NCBI GenBank assembly: GCA_029552245.1
Contig: JAKPDW010000054.1
Location: forward strand, 1 to 32,199
Reading direction: 5' to 3'
DNA from: Deltaproteobacteria bacterium
GTDB taxonomy: Bacteria > Desulfobacterota > Desulfomonilia > UBA1062
Length of the DNA: 32,199 nt
Below the pieces are notes generated by a model that made no database searches, was not told where the DNA came from, and saw nothing but the letters and a program-made list of their open reading frames with translations. Below, piece by piece: positions 25,366 through 32,199 of this stretch. The stretch's first letter is position 1. Every line of letters begins with the position of its first letter. The translations under genes and the position numbers were made by a program.

Positions 25366-25880
25366 CAGCTTCCCCCCCTCTCCACGGCGCCCAGCATCGC
25401 CAGCTCCCGCACGAGCAGGTCTTCCACCACGGGGAATACCCGGGACATGGACGGCGACATCTCGAGTTCCATGATCCCGTACCGTTCGGGGACCACGCAC
25501 AGGAACACGACCTCGGGGCACTGGCCCATGAGGTCCGCCATGGCGAGCACGTCGGGGAACTCCACCTCGTGCGCCGTGGTCGGGTCCGGCATCCTCAGGA
25601 GCATCTCCTCCCTGGTGAACCGGTACACCGCCCCGGGTTCCTCCTCGAGCTTTATCGCGTCCACCACGATCAGGTGCCTGGTGCTCGTTACGATATCGAG
25701 CAGCCTGTAGCCGAGGGTGCCGCCGTCGAGCAGTTCCACCTCGGGGCCATAGGAATGCCTTTCGGAAAACCACCGCACGAAGTGCACGCCGAAGCCCTCG
25801 TCCTTGAGGAGGATGTTGCCCAGGCCCAGCACCGTGATCTTCTTTTCCCCTTGTATCACCTCAGCCTCGTCCCCCAGCAT
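25365..25880 (-). CDS. [NiFe]-hydrogenase maturation endopeptidase (HyaD/HupD type)
   Basis: The product has up to 171 residues. This protease removes the C-terminal peptide of the large subunit after nickel insertion. The fold signature VLGLGNILLKDEGFGVH, LLDGGT and VVDAI are clear. The nickel-sensing residues correspond to Glu28, Asp74 and His104, as in HybD. The start is uncertain: the ATG at 25880 lies just beyond a hairpin and has no good ribosome binding site, whereas a GTG at 25859 (seven codons later) has GAGG six bases upstream and still keeps the whole fold. It opens the maturation cluster and matches the 15-residue tail on the large subunit. Confidence 0.92.
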   Translation of the reverse strand: MLGDEAEVIQGEKKITVLGLGNILLKDEGFGVHFVRWFSERHSYGPEVELLDGGTLGYRLLDIVTSTRHLIVVDAIKLEEEPGAVYRFTREEMLLRMPDPTTAHEVEFPDVLAMADLMGQCPEVVFLCVVPERYGIMELEMSPSMSRVFPVVEDLLVRELAMLGAVERGGS

Positions 25881-25885
25881 ACCGA

Positions 25886-25968
25886 GAGGGGGAAAGATCT
25901 CCGTCTCTCCCCCTCATCGTAGTGTTATGATCCGACGACCCCTTTCGATGGATCCTCATGAAAAGGGG
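25886..25968. promoter_or_regulatory. Two hairpins between hydrogenase structural and maturation genes
   Basis: GAGGGGGA (25886-25893) pairs with TCCCCCTC (25908-25915), and CCCCTTT (25939-25945) pairs with AAAGGGG (25962-25968). Neither is followed by a T tract on the minus strand. They fill the only sizeable gap (183 bases) in the hydrogenase locus and could set different levels for the structural and maturation parts, by partial termination, mRNA processing or masking of the first start site. No clear promoter is seen here. Confidence 0.45.
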
Positions 25969-26063
25969 CACGAAGCCGGCGGCTGCCTCGGTGCCGAACC
26001 GCTTCGGGGAGACCCTCGAGACATGGCGTCCTTGCCTGTCTCCCCCCCCTTTGCCCGATGCCG

Positions 26064-26732
26064 TCACTCGTGCTGCTTCCTGAAGATCCTTCCTCCGATC
26101 ATGGACGATATCGTGCCCTCCTTGAAGACCATGTCGTACCAGAAGGCCATGTACACGTGGACGACCACGAACAGGATCACGAGCCAGGTGAACACGTGAT
26201 GGACCACCCTTACAACCGCAAGCCCGCCGATGGCGTTCGTGATCGGGTTGAACACCGCGTACGCCGTACCTATGAACCCTGAGCTGTAGTCCACCCCTGC
26301 CAGGATGAGCCCGGTCACGATCAGCACCAGGAGCATCGCGAAGAACCCCCCGTAGGCGATGGACTGCAGCGGGCCGTACAGGTGCGTGTGCTCGGGCTTC
26401 TTCTGGGACAGGAAGGTGTAGAACTTGATCTGCGTCCAGAAATTCCTGAAGTCGGTCCAGGCGAAGAAGTCCTTCCAGTCGGCGTGGAAACGGGAGAAGA
26501 ACATCAGGTACACCCTCCAGACAAACAGGAAGGTGAGCGTGACCCCGAACATCAGGTGAAAATACCGTGCGTAACCCATGGCGAACTTGTCGATGGTCTC
26601 TCCGGCGCTGAACGTGATGGGTCTCGCGATGTAGAAACCTGTCGCGATGAGGCCGAAGATGCACAGGGCCATGATCCAGTGGTTCGCCCTCAAGGACAGG
26701 CTCCATTCCTTTTTGGCAGTTCTCGTGTCCAT
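26064..26732 (-). CDS. [NiFe]-hydrogenase cytochrome b subunit (HyaC/HupC type)
   Basis: The 222-residue integral membrane protein anchors the hydrogenase and passes its electrons to quinone. It has four hydrophobic helices. Likely heme-b ligands are the His in RANHWIMALCI (helix 1), YFHLMFG (helix 2) and the two pairs in RVVHHVFTWLVILFVVVHVY (helix 4). The ATG follows GGAGGGAGGGGG. It lies 21 bases after the large-subunit stop, in the usual small-large-cytochrome order. This subunit argues for a respiratory uptake enzyme facing the periplasm. Confidence 0.94.
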   Translation of the reverse strand: MDTRTAKKEWSLSLRANHWIMALCIFGLIATGFYIARPITFSAGETIDKFAMGYARYFHLMFGVTLTFLFVWRVYLMFFSRFHADWKDFFAWTDFRNFWTQIKFYTFLSQKKPEHTHLYGPLQSIAYGGFFAMLLVLIVTGLILAGVDYSSGFIGTAYAVFNPITNAIGGLAVVRVVHHVFTWLVILFVVVHVYMAFWYDMVFKEGTISSMIGGRIFRKQHE

Positions 26733-26753
26733 CTCGTTCCCCCTCCCTCCGGG

Positions 26754-28427
26754 CTAGACCACACGGAAGTGCATGATCTCGTCCGAGCCGGGCCGCATGA
26801 TGTGCACGGCACAGGCCATGCACGGGTCGAACGAGTGGATGGTCCTCAGGATCTCGAGCGGCTGTTCCGGGTTGGCGAGCTTCGTCCCGATAAGGGATTC
26901 CTCGTACGGGCCCCTCATGCCGTCCTGGTTCCTCGGCGCGCAGTTCCAGGTCGAGGGGACGACGGCCTGGTAATTGGCGATCACGTGGTCCTCTATGACG
27001 ACCCAGTGACCCAGGGCGCCTCTCGGAACCTCTACCATCCCCCTGCCCTTGCCCGACTTCGGCACGTCGCACCTGGTCCATGTCCTCGTGTCGCCGGCCT
27101 TGATGTTCGCCACGAGCTCGTTTATCCAGTTCTGGGTATAGTCCGCTATGAGCTTCGTCTCCAGGCCCCTGGCCGCGGTCCTCCCGAGGGTGGAGAACAA
27201 CACCGTGGCCGGCAGCCCCGTGGCCTTGAGGGTGTCTTCCACGAGGGGCTTGATCCTCTCGTCGCCCTGGGCGTACCCGAGCACCATCCTTGCGAGAGGC
27301 CCCACCTCGAAGGGTTTGCCGTCGTAGCACGGGCCCTTGCACCATGAATACTTCTCGTTGCCTTTGACGTAGCCGTTCGCGTCCAGCCCCGTATACTCGG
27401 GCTCGGTCGAACCATCGTACGGGTGAGCGGGCTTGTCGCCCTTGTACCAGGAATGCGTCACGTCCTCGGTGATCTTCGCCTCGTCGAGCGGCAGCGGCTT
27501 GGAGATGTCCCCGCCGACGATCACGCCCTTGGGCAGCAGGGTCTTGTTCCACTGGTCGTCGAGCGGGAACCCGCCGTAGCAGATGTAGTTCTTCACCCCG
27601 GCGCCCACGCCCGCCAGGCCCTCGTCCTTGTAAGCACCGGCCGCGAGGAGCAGGTCGGGCAGGTAGGCCGTGTCGATGAAGCGCTTGAGCTCGTTGAGCC
27701 TGAACTGGTACTCGGCGATCCGGTGAGCGTCGAGCATGTCCATGACGGATGTTATGCCGCCCGCGACCAGCGTCTGCGGGTGGGGGTTCTTTCCGCCGAA
27801 GATGGCCATCATCTGCGCGCCTGTCTTCGAGACCTGGAGCGCGTCCAAGTAGTGGGACACGATGATGAGGTTCGCCTCGGGGGATAGCTTGTACGACGGG
27901 TTGCCCCAGTACGCGTTCGCGAAAGGCCCGAGCCTGCCGGACTCCACGTACTTCGCGAGCCTTTTCTGCACGGCGCGGTAATGGGTCTCCGAGCAGTTGT
28001 AGGGATTGTCGCTGTACTGCTTGGCCAGTTCGACGGCCTTCGCCGGGTCGGCCGAGATCGCCTTGGTGATGTCGACCCAGTCGAGCCCGTGCAGGTGGTA
28101 GAAGTGCATGATGTGGTCGGTCATGTACAAGGCCGCGTGGATGAGGTTCCTCACGAGCCTCGCGTTTGCGGGGGGCCTCACGCCGAAGGCGTCTTCCAGC
28201 GCGAGGATGCTCGCCTCGTAGTGCACGTAGGTGCACACTCCGCAGAACCGCTGGACCATGAGAGGCGCATCCCTGGGATCGCGGCCCTTGAGGATGGTCT
28301 CGATGCCGCGCCACAACGTGATGCTGCTCCATGCGTCCTTGACCGTGTTGGTATCGTCCAGCTCCACCTCTATACGCAGATGACCCTCGATCCTGGTGAT
28401 CGGATCAATGACTATCCTCTGTGCCAT
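26754..28427 (-). CDS. [NiFe]-hydrogenase large (catalytic) subunit, group 1
   Basis: The 557-residue precursor carries the four cysteines that bind the nickel-iron centre: C62 and C65 in RFCGVCTYVH, and C536 and C539 in DPCMACAVH. RIEGHLRIE near the start is also diagnostic. The residue after the first Arg is Phe where Ile is common. After His542 there is a 15-residue tail, the expected substrate of the maturation endopeptidase. There is no signal peptide; it would be exported with the small subunit. The ATG is preceded by GGGAGGAGAG. It is flanked by the small subunit and cytochrome b genes. Confidence 0.96.
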   Translation of the reverse strand: MAQRIVIDPITRIEGHLRIEVELDDTNTVKDAWSSITLWRGIETILKGRDPRDAPLMVQRFCGVCTYVHYEASILALEDAFGVRPPANARLVRNLIHAALYMTDHIMHFYHLHGLDWVDITKAISADPAKAVELAKQYSDNPYNCSETHYRAVQKRLAKYVESGRLGPFANAYWGNPSYKLSPEANLIIVSHYLDALQVSKTGAQMMAIFGGKNPHPQTLVAGGITSVMDMLDAHRIAEYQFRLNELKRFIDTAYLPDLLLAAGAYKDEGLAGVGAGVKNYICYGGFPLDDQWNKTLLPKGVIVGGDISKPLPLDEAKITEDVTHSWYKGDKPAHPYDGSTEPEYTGLDANGYVKGNEKYSWCKGPCYDGKPFEVGPLARMVLGYAQGDERIKPLVEDTLKATGLPATVLFSTLGRTAARGLETKLIADYTQNWINELVANIKAGDTRTWTRCDVPKSGKGRGMVEVPRGALGHWVVIEDHVIANYQAVVPSTWNCAPRNQDGMRGPYEESLIGTKLANPEQPLEILRTIHSFDPCMACAVHIMRPGSDEIMHFRVV

Positions 28428-28453
28428 GTTCTCTCCTCCCGTGGGCTATGGGG

Positions 28454-29680
28454 CTATTCGTGTGAACCCTGGTCCGTCTTCTCGTCGGACTCGGGCTTGG
28501 CCGGCTGTCCGTGCTTGAGGGCGCCGGTCACCAGGGCGTGGGCGCCGATACCGACGAGCGTCGCTGCGCCCAGCCCGAGGCCGAGCTTGTCGATCCGGGC
28601 CGTGACGCCCCACCCGCCGACGGGCTTGTCCGTGAGCGGCTTCTCGAGCGGGGCCATGGTGTCCCAGAAGCCGGGCTCCGTGCAGCCCATGCACCCGTGC
28701 CCGGCCATGATGGGCCAGGATACGCCGTCGTTGAACCTGACCTTGGCACAGTTGCTGTACGTGTACGGCCCCTTGCACCCCATCTTGTAGAGGCACCACC
28801 CCTTCTTCGCCCCCTCGTCGCCCCACTCCTCGACGTATTCGCCCGCATCGTAGTGAGGCCTGCGCTCGCAGTAGTCGTGGATGCGCTTCCCGTATGCCCA
28901 CACGGGCCTTCCCAGGTTGTCGACGGGCGGCAGCGCGCCGAACATGAGGAAGTGCAGCACCGTGCCCACGAAGTTCTGGGGGCTCGGCGGGCATCCCGAG
29001 ATGTTCACGGTCTGGATGCCGATTGCCTCCGAGATGCCCTTGGCGTCCGTCGGGTTCGGTTTCGCCGCCTGCACGTTGCCGAACGAAGAGCAGCTGCCGA
29101 TGCAGATGGTGGCCGCCGCCTTGGAGGTGACCTCCTTCGCTATCTCGATGCCGGTCTTGCCCTTGGGGCCGAGTCGCAGGTACTGCCCGTCGAGCCCCGT
29201 AGGGAGCGCACCCTCTATGACGCACACGAACTTGCCCGGAAAGTCGGCCAAGGCCTTTTCCAGACACTCCTCCGCCTGTTTCCCGGCGGCGGCCATGAGG
29301 GTCTCGTGATACTCGAGGGAAATGGTCTCGAGGAGGATGTCGTCCACGTTGGGGTAGGACGACCTGAGGAATGCCTCGGAGCACCCCGTGCACTCCGCGA
29401 AGTGGAGCCACACCACGGGAAGCCTGCCGAAGTTCTCCGCTGCCCGGGCCACCAGCGGCCTGAACATGGGCGGCAACATCAGGGCGGCCGTCATGGCGGA
29501 GGTCCACTTGAGGAAGTCCCTCCTGGTGACGCCTCGTTCCTCGAGGACCTCGCCCAGACCCTCGCGCGCAGGCGGCAGGTCGGCCTCGAGCATGTCCATG
29601 TGAGCCTGGCACCTCTCCATCAGCTGACGGTAGTAGCCGCTCACCCTTCTCCGGTATTCCCTGTCGCTCTCTCTACCCAT
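28454..29680 (-). CDS. [NiFe]-hydrogenase small subunit with Tat signal, group 1
   Basis: The 408-residue precursor carries the iron-sulfur relay. The twin-arginine motif TRRDFLKW has its Arg pair at 53-54, after an unusually long N-terminal extension of about 50 mostly charged residues; a hydrophobic stretch and ARA-like cleavage site follow at about 80. Proximal cluster: C97, C100, C196, C230. Distal: H268, C271, C296, C302. Medial: C311, C330, C333. Residue 99 is Gly and 201 is Gly, so the two extra cysteines of oxygen-tolerant enzymes are missing. A C-terminal helix (about 367-388) anchors it to the membrane. The ATG follows AGGGGG. Confidence 0.95.
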   Translation of the reverse strand: MGRESDREYRRRVSGYYRQLMERCQAHMDMLEADLPPAREGLGEVLEERGVTRRDFLKWTSAMTAALMLPPMFRPLVARAAENFGRLPVVWLHFAECTGCSEAFLRSSYPNVDDILLETISLEYHETLMAAAGKQAEECLEKALADFPGKFVCVIEGALPTGLDGQYLRLGPKGKTGIEIAKEVTSKAAATICIGSCSSFGNVQAAKPNPTDAKGISEAIGIQTVNISGCPPSPQNFVGTVLHFLMFGALPPVDNLGRPVWAYGKRIHDYCERRPHYDAGEYVEEWGDEGAKKGWCLYKMGCKGPYTYSNCAKVRFNDGVSWPIMAGHGCMGCTEPGFWDTMAPLEKPLTDKPVGGWGVTARIDKLGLGLGAATLVGIGAHALVTGALKHGQPAKPESDEKTDQGSHE

Positions 29681-29699
29681 TCTTACCCCCTCACGAAAT

Positions 29700-30177
29700 G
29701 AGTGTTCTCGCTTGCGGTGTACGCCGAGCCCGCGATGCCGTACAGCAGTGCTTCATGACACGGGCGCGCTCCTCATACACCCATGTCCCTCCGGGCTTGG
29801 ACGCATGAACCTCCCCTTCTGTATCCCATCGCTCCTACGAGGCGTTCGCAGGGGATTAGCGAGATGAAATACAGAAGAGAACCCGGTCTCGTCAAGATGC
29901 TTTTCACCCTGCAGGACCCCGCCCGGGGGTCTTGAGACGGCCCGACCGCACAGGCCCCTCGATGCACCACGGGCAGTGCGCCGTACCCAGCCTGCCGGCC
30001 GGCCCCGGTGACGCACGGCTCCCTGAACAACCTCCACCGCATGGGCCGGGGCCGCCGCTGCCGGCCCGGGACGTGACAGGCGGCGGGAGTAAACCCCTTC
30101 ATGACCGGACACCGCGTGCGGCCCGAGGACTCGGCCGTCTTTCGGCCCGCCGTCCCCTGCACCACCGGGCCCGTTCC
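29700..30177. other. Intergenic region between the divergent hydrogenase and umuD-like genes
   Basis: No supported gene is present. Minus-strand reading gives the hydrogenase leader; the plus-strand end carries the promoter of the umuD-like gene. Open frames through this region are Arg- and Pro-rich on both strands. I looked for a -24/-12 (sigma-54) element ahead of the hydrogenase genes and found none with correct GG-GC spacing. Confidence 0.4.
29866..29895 (-). promoter_or_regulatory. Weak candidate promoter of the hydrogenase operon
   Basis: On the minus strand TTGACG (29895-29890) is a good -35, followed after 18 bases by TATTTC (29871-29866), a poor -10. It would give a leader of about 180 bases. 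An activator-dependent promoter would be consistent with such a -10, but this is only a candidate. Confidence 0.3.
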
Positions 30178-30206
30178 TTTACACGTCACCCCCCTGGTGG
30201 TACAAT
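30178..30206 (+). promoter_or_regulatory. Sigma-70-type promoter of the umuD-umuC-like operon
   Basis: TTTACA (30178-30183) and TACAAT (30201-30206) are 17 bases apart. The start should fall near 30212-30215, on or just before the GTG start codon. The spacer contains CACC-CCCCT-GGTG (30187-30199), a short inverted repeat that could be an operator. No LexA box of the E. coli or Bacillus type is present. Confidence 0.65.
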
Positions 30207-30214
30207 GGTTTGCC

Positions 30215-30658
30215 GTGGCTGAGACAAAGGGAACACGCGTCAGCGCCGTCTGGGGGTTCGAGGCGAGGACGAGGCTCGAGATCCCCCTGTTCACGGCCCG
30301 GGTCCAGGCCGGCTTCCCCTCGCCCGCGGACGACTTCGTGGACAAGAGGCTCGACCTCAACGAGCTGCTCGTCGCGCACCCCGCGGCGACCTTCTTCGTG
30401 CGGGTGGAAGGCACGTCCATGATCGAGGCGGGCATACACCCGGGGGACATCCTGGTGGTCGACCGCGCCCTCGAGCCGAAGAACGGCAGCGTCGTCATCG
30501 CGGTCGTCGACGGCGAGTTCACGGTCAAGCGCTACCGGCATTCCCGGGGCAGGAGCGTGCTCGCCGCCGACAACCCCGACTTCAGGCCCATCGAGCCCGC
30601 GGGCCACATGGCGGTGGAGGTCTGGGGCGTGGTGACCTACGTGATCCACAAGGAGTGA
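30215..30658 (+). CDS. umuD: UmuD-like translesion polymerase accessory protein (S24 peptidase)
   Basis: The 147-residue protein resembles UmuD along its length: IPLFTARVQAGFPSPADDFV, LDLNELLVAHPAATFFVRVEG, and VIAVVDGEFTVKR. The self-cleavage site would be Ala32-Gly33 and the catalytic dyad Ser68 (GTSMI) and Lys105. Cleavage, stimulated by RecA filaments, would activate the polymerase. The GTG at 30215 is the best start: it sits right at the predicted transcription start, and no ATG lies between it and the conserved region. Earlier in-frame ATGs lie upstream of the promoter. umuC follows after three bases. Confidence 0.9.
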   Translation: MAETKGTRVSAVWGFEARTRLEIPLFTARVQAGFPSPADDFVDKRLDLNELLVAHPAATFFVRVEGTSMIEAGIHPGDILVVDRALEPKNGSVVIAVVDGEFTVKRYRHSRGRSVLAADNPDFRPIEPAGHMAVEVWGVVTYVIHKE

Positions 30659-30661
30659 GTC

Positions 30662-31927
30662 ATGGACAGGGTCTTCGCGCTGGTCGACTGCAACAACTTC
30701 TACGCGTCCTGCGAGCGGGTCTTCGACCCGCGGCTCGCTGGCAGGCCCGTCGTGGTGCTCTCGAACAACGACGGGTGCGTGATCGCCCGCTCCGAGGAGG
30801 CCAAGGCCCTGGGCATACGGATGGGCCAGCCCTTCTTCGAGTGCGCGCACATCGCAAGGCTCCACGGGGTGCACGTGTTCTCGTCCAACTTCCCCCTCTA
30901 CGGGGACATCTCGCGCCGGGTCATGGAGACGCTCTCCCGCTTCACCCCCTCAATCGAGTTTTACTCCATCGACGAGGCCTTCCTCGACCTCTCGGGCATG
31001 GAACGGGATCTGACCGCCTACTGCGCGGCCGTCAGGGACACGGTGCTCAAGTGGGTGGGCATCCCGGTCTCCATCGGCGTCGGACCCACCAAGACCCTGG
31101 CCAAGGCGGCGGCCAAGGCGGCGAAGAGGGACCCCTCGCTCGGCGGCGTGCTCGACATCCGCGGCAGGGAAGAGGAGACCCTCGCGTCCCTGGAGGTGGA
31201 AGACGTCTGGGGTGTGGGCCGACGCCACGCGCGCATGCTCGCGTCCTGCGGGATACGCACCGCGCTCGACCTCAGGGACGCGCCGGTCGACTGGGTGAGG
31301 AGCCGCATGACGGTCACGGGCCTGCGCACGGTCATGGAGCTCAGGGGCGTCTCCTGCCTGCGGCTGGACGAGGTCGAGCCGGCAAGGAAGTCCATCATGT
31401 GCTCCAGGTCCTTCGGCAGGAAGGTCTACGCGCTGGCCGAGCTGGAGGAGGCCGCCTCCGCCTACGCGTCGCGTGCGGCCGAAAAGCTCAGGTCCCAGGG
31501 GTGCGCCGCCTCGCTCGTCCAGGTGGTGCTCATCGAGTTTCCCTTCAACGAGGGGTTTCCCGCGACCCGCGTCTGCTCGGGGGAGCTTCCCGTCGCGACC
31601 TCCTCCACGCCCGAGTTCATCCGGGCCGCCAAGGCCCTGTTGAGACGCATCTACGTCGAGGGGCCCGCCTACTGGAAGGTGGCCGTCGTGCTCTCGGGCA
31701 TCGTGGCCAGAGGCGCCGTGCAGCTCAACCTCTTCTCGCCGGGGGGCAGAGGCGGCAAAGACCTGGCCCTCATGGAGGCCGTGGACACCGTGAACCGTCG
31801 GTGGGGCCGCGGCACGCTCTCCTTCGCGGCATGCGGGTTCGACAGGCCGTGGTGGATGCGCCAGGCCAGGAGGTCCGCGCCCTTCACCACCTCGTGGGAC
31901 CACCTGCCCACGGCCAGGGCGATCTGA
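30662..31927 (+). CDS. umuC: Y-family DNA polymerase V catalytic subunit UmuC
   Basis: The 421-residue polymerase performs error-prone synthesis across DNA lesions. The catalytic carboxylates are Asp9 ([13 protein letters not shown]), Asp104 and Glu105 ([12 protein letters not shown]); the steric-gate Tyr is Tyr14. The fingers segment [14 protein letters not shown] is the UmuC hallmark, the thumb has a helix-hairpin-helix ([15 protein letters not shown]), and QLNLF near the C-terminus is a beta-clamp binding motif. The length matches E. coli UmuC (422). The ATG lies three bases after the umuD stop, with AAGGAG at the end of umuD as ribosome binding site. Confidence 0.96.
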   Translation: MDRVFALVDCNNFYASCERVFDPRLAGRPVVVLSNNDGCVIARSEEAKALGIRMGQPFFECAHIARLHGVHVFSSNFPLYGDISRRVMETLSRFTPSIEFYSIDEAFLDLSGMERDLTAYCAAVRDTVLKWVGIPVSIGVGPTKTLAKAAAKAAKRDPSLGGVLDIRGREEETLASLEVEDVWGVGRRHARMLASCGIRTALDLRDAPVDWVRSRMTVTGLRTVMELRGVSCLRLDEVEPARKSIMCSRSFGRKVYALAELEEAASAYASRAAEKLRSQGCAASLVQVVLIEFPFNEGFPATRVCSGELPVATSSTPEFIRAAKALLRRIYVEGPAYWKVAVVLSGIVARGAVQLNLFSPGGRGGKDLALMEAVDTVNRRWGRGTLSFAACGFDRPWWMRQARRSAPFTTSWDHLPTARAI

Positions 31928-32065
31928 CGGGTCACCCGAGGCCTTCGTCCCCAGCGCCGATCGCCGCATCTCCCCCGCTCACCCTGCCTGCCGTGCCCTC
32001 CAAGGGCCGAGAGGCCCTGGCCGCCCGGACCTCCCCCGCCCGGCCGGCCTATGGGGTGGGGGTGG
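31928..32065. other. Short GC-rich gap after umuC
   Basis: It contains a hairpin AGGGCC-GAGA-GGCCCT (32003-32018) without a T tract, and nothing else I can identify. Base composition changes abruptly at about 32066. Confidence 0.4.
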
Positions 32066-32199
32066 TGTCAAGAATGTTTCGCACTTTTGATCCAGGTCTC
32101 TGTCCTTCGGAGTAGATCCTCCTGTACTAGTGACTATCCCTTTGTCTGAGGTTGATTGTGGCCATCCCTTCGCCGTCGGCCTGCTTCACCACCAGCATG
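32066..32199. mobile_element. Probable end of an insertion sequence (partial)
   Basis: From 32066 the sequence changes to a lower-GC stretch beginning TGTCAAGAATGTTTCGCAC, which looks like the terminal repeat of an insertion sequence (starting TG, as many do). About 60 bases inside, a minus-strand frame entering from the right edge ends at TAG 32129-32127; its last residues read MLVVKQADGEGMATINLRQR followed by DSH. This could be the C-terminal end of a transposase reading toward umuC. The other end is outside the window, so the family cannot be assigned and target duplications cannot be checked. Confidence 0.45.

Noticed and set aside
28454-29680. Oxygen-tolerant (six-cysteine proximal cluster) hydrogenase
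   Set aside because: The two supernumerary positions are Gly99 and Gly201, not Cys.
29691-29756. Short open frame (about 21 codons, MKHCCTASRARRTPQ...) in the hydrogenase leader as a regulatory leader peptide
   Set aside because: No ribosome binding site and no attenuator-like hairpins were seen; such a frame is expected by chance.
29690-29760. Sigma-54 promoter for the hydrogenase genes
   Set aside because: A GGCGT...CGCAAG segment looks similar, but the GG to GC spacing is two bases short of the required arrangement.

Overview
The window is about 32 kb of GC-rich bacterial chromosome. It holds tight operons, one tRNA gene with an encoded CCA, and several gene-free stretches. The gene content suggests an anaerobe or microaerobe of the deltaproteobacterial (Desulfobacterota) type: an uptake-type [NiFe] hydrogenase with its full maturation set, an NDP-forming acyl-CoA synthetase, a fused shikimate kinase/dehydroquinate synthase, and Acr3-type arsenite export. 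This assignment is inferred from gene content and style; no marker gene or search confirms it.

Layout. Positions 1-3791 are mostly plus strand: the tail of a membrane protein, a long gap, a TetR regulator with a near-consensus promoter and an overlapping inverted repeat, then an SCP-2 sterol-carrier-like protein followed by an M24-fold protein that lacks one expected metal ligand. Positions 3792-4232 hold degenerate direct repeats. Positions 4233-5769 (minus) are arsR and acr3 behind a clear ArsR-type operator. A 61-residue two-helix membrane protein with a strong promoter lies at 6122-6307. tRNA-Val(CAC), with recognisable promoter and terminator, lies at 6853-7020. Positions 7334-9890 (minus) are a metallo-beta-lactamase-fold hydrolase and a soluble PAS-PAS-GAF histidine kinase. 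Positions 10370-13084 (minus) hold a small protein made of two cysteine-bearing repeats and the acyl-CoA synthetase.

Positions 13243-19570 (minus) are one compact operon with its own promoter: aroC, aroKB fusion, TPR protein, aroQ, Xaa-Pro peptidase, efp, accB, and a lipoate-ligase/octanoyltransferase family gene where accC would often stand. Positions 19701-29680 (minus) are the hydrogenase locus: small subunit with Tat signal, large subunit, cytochrome b, then after a gap with two hairpins the endopeptidase and hypA, hypC, hypD, hypB, hypF and hypE. Together these can build, mature and membrane-anchor a quinone-reducing H2-uptake enzyme. Positions 30178-31927 (plus) are a umuD/umuC-type translesion polymerase pair with a strong promoter. 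The window ends in what looks like the edge of a mobile element.

I found no CRISPR array, rRNA, phage module or evident novel defence system. The items most worth a second look are the cysteine-repeat protein (10370-10765), the biotin-carrier/lipoate-ligase pair, the M24 protein with a substituted ligand, and two promoters that imply nearly leaderless mRNAs.
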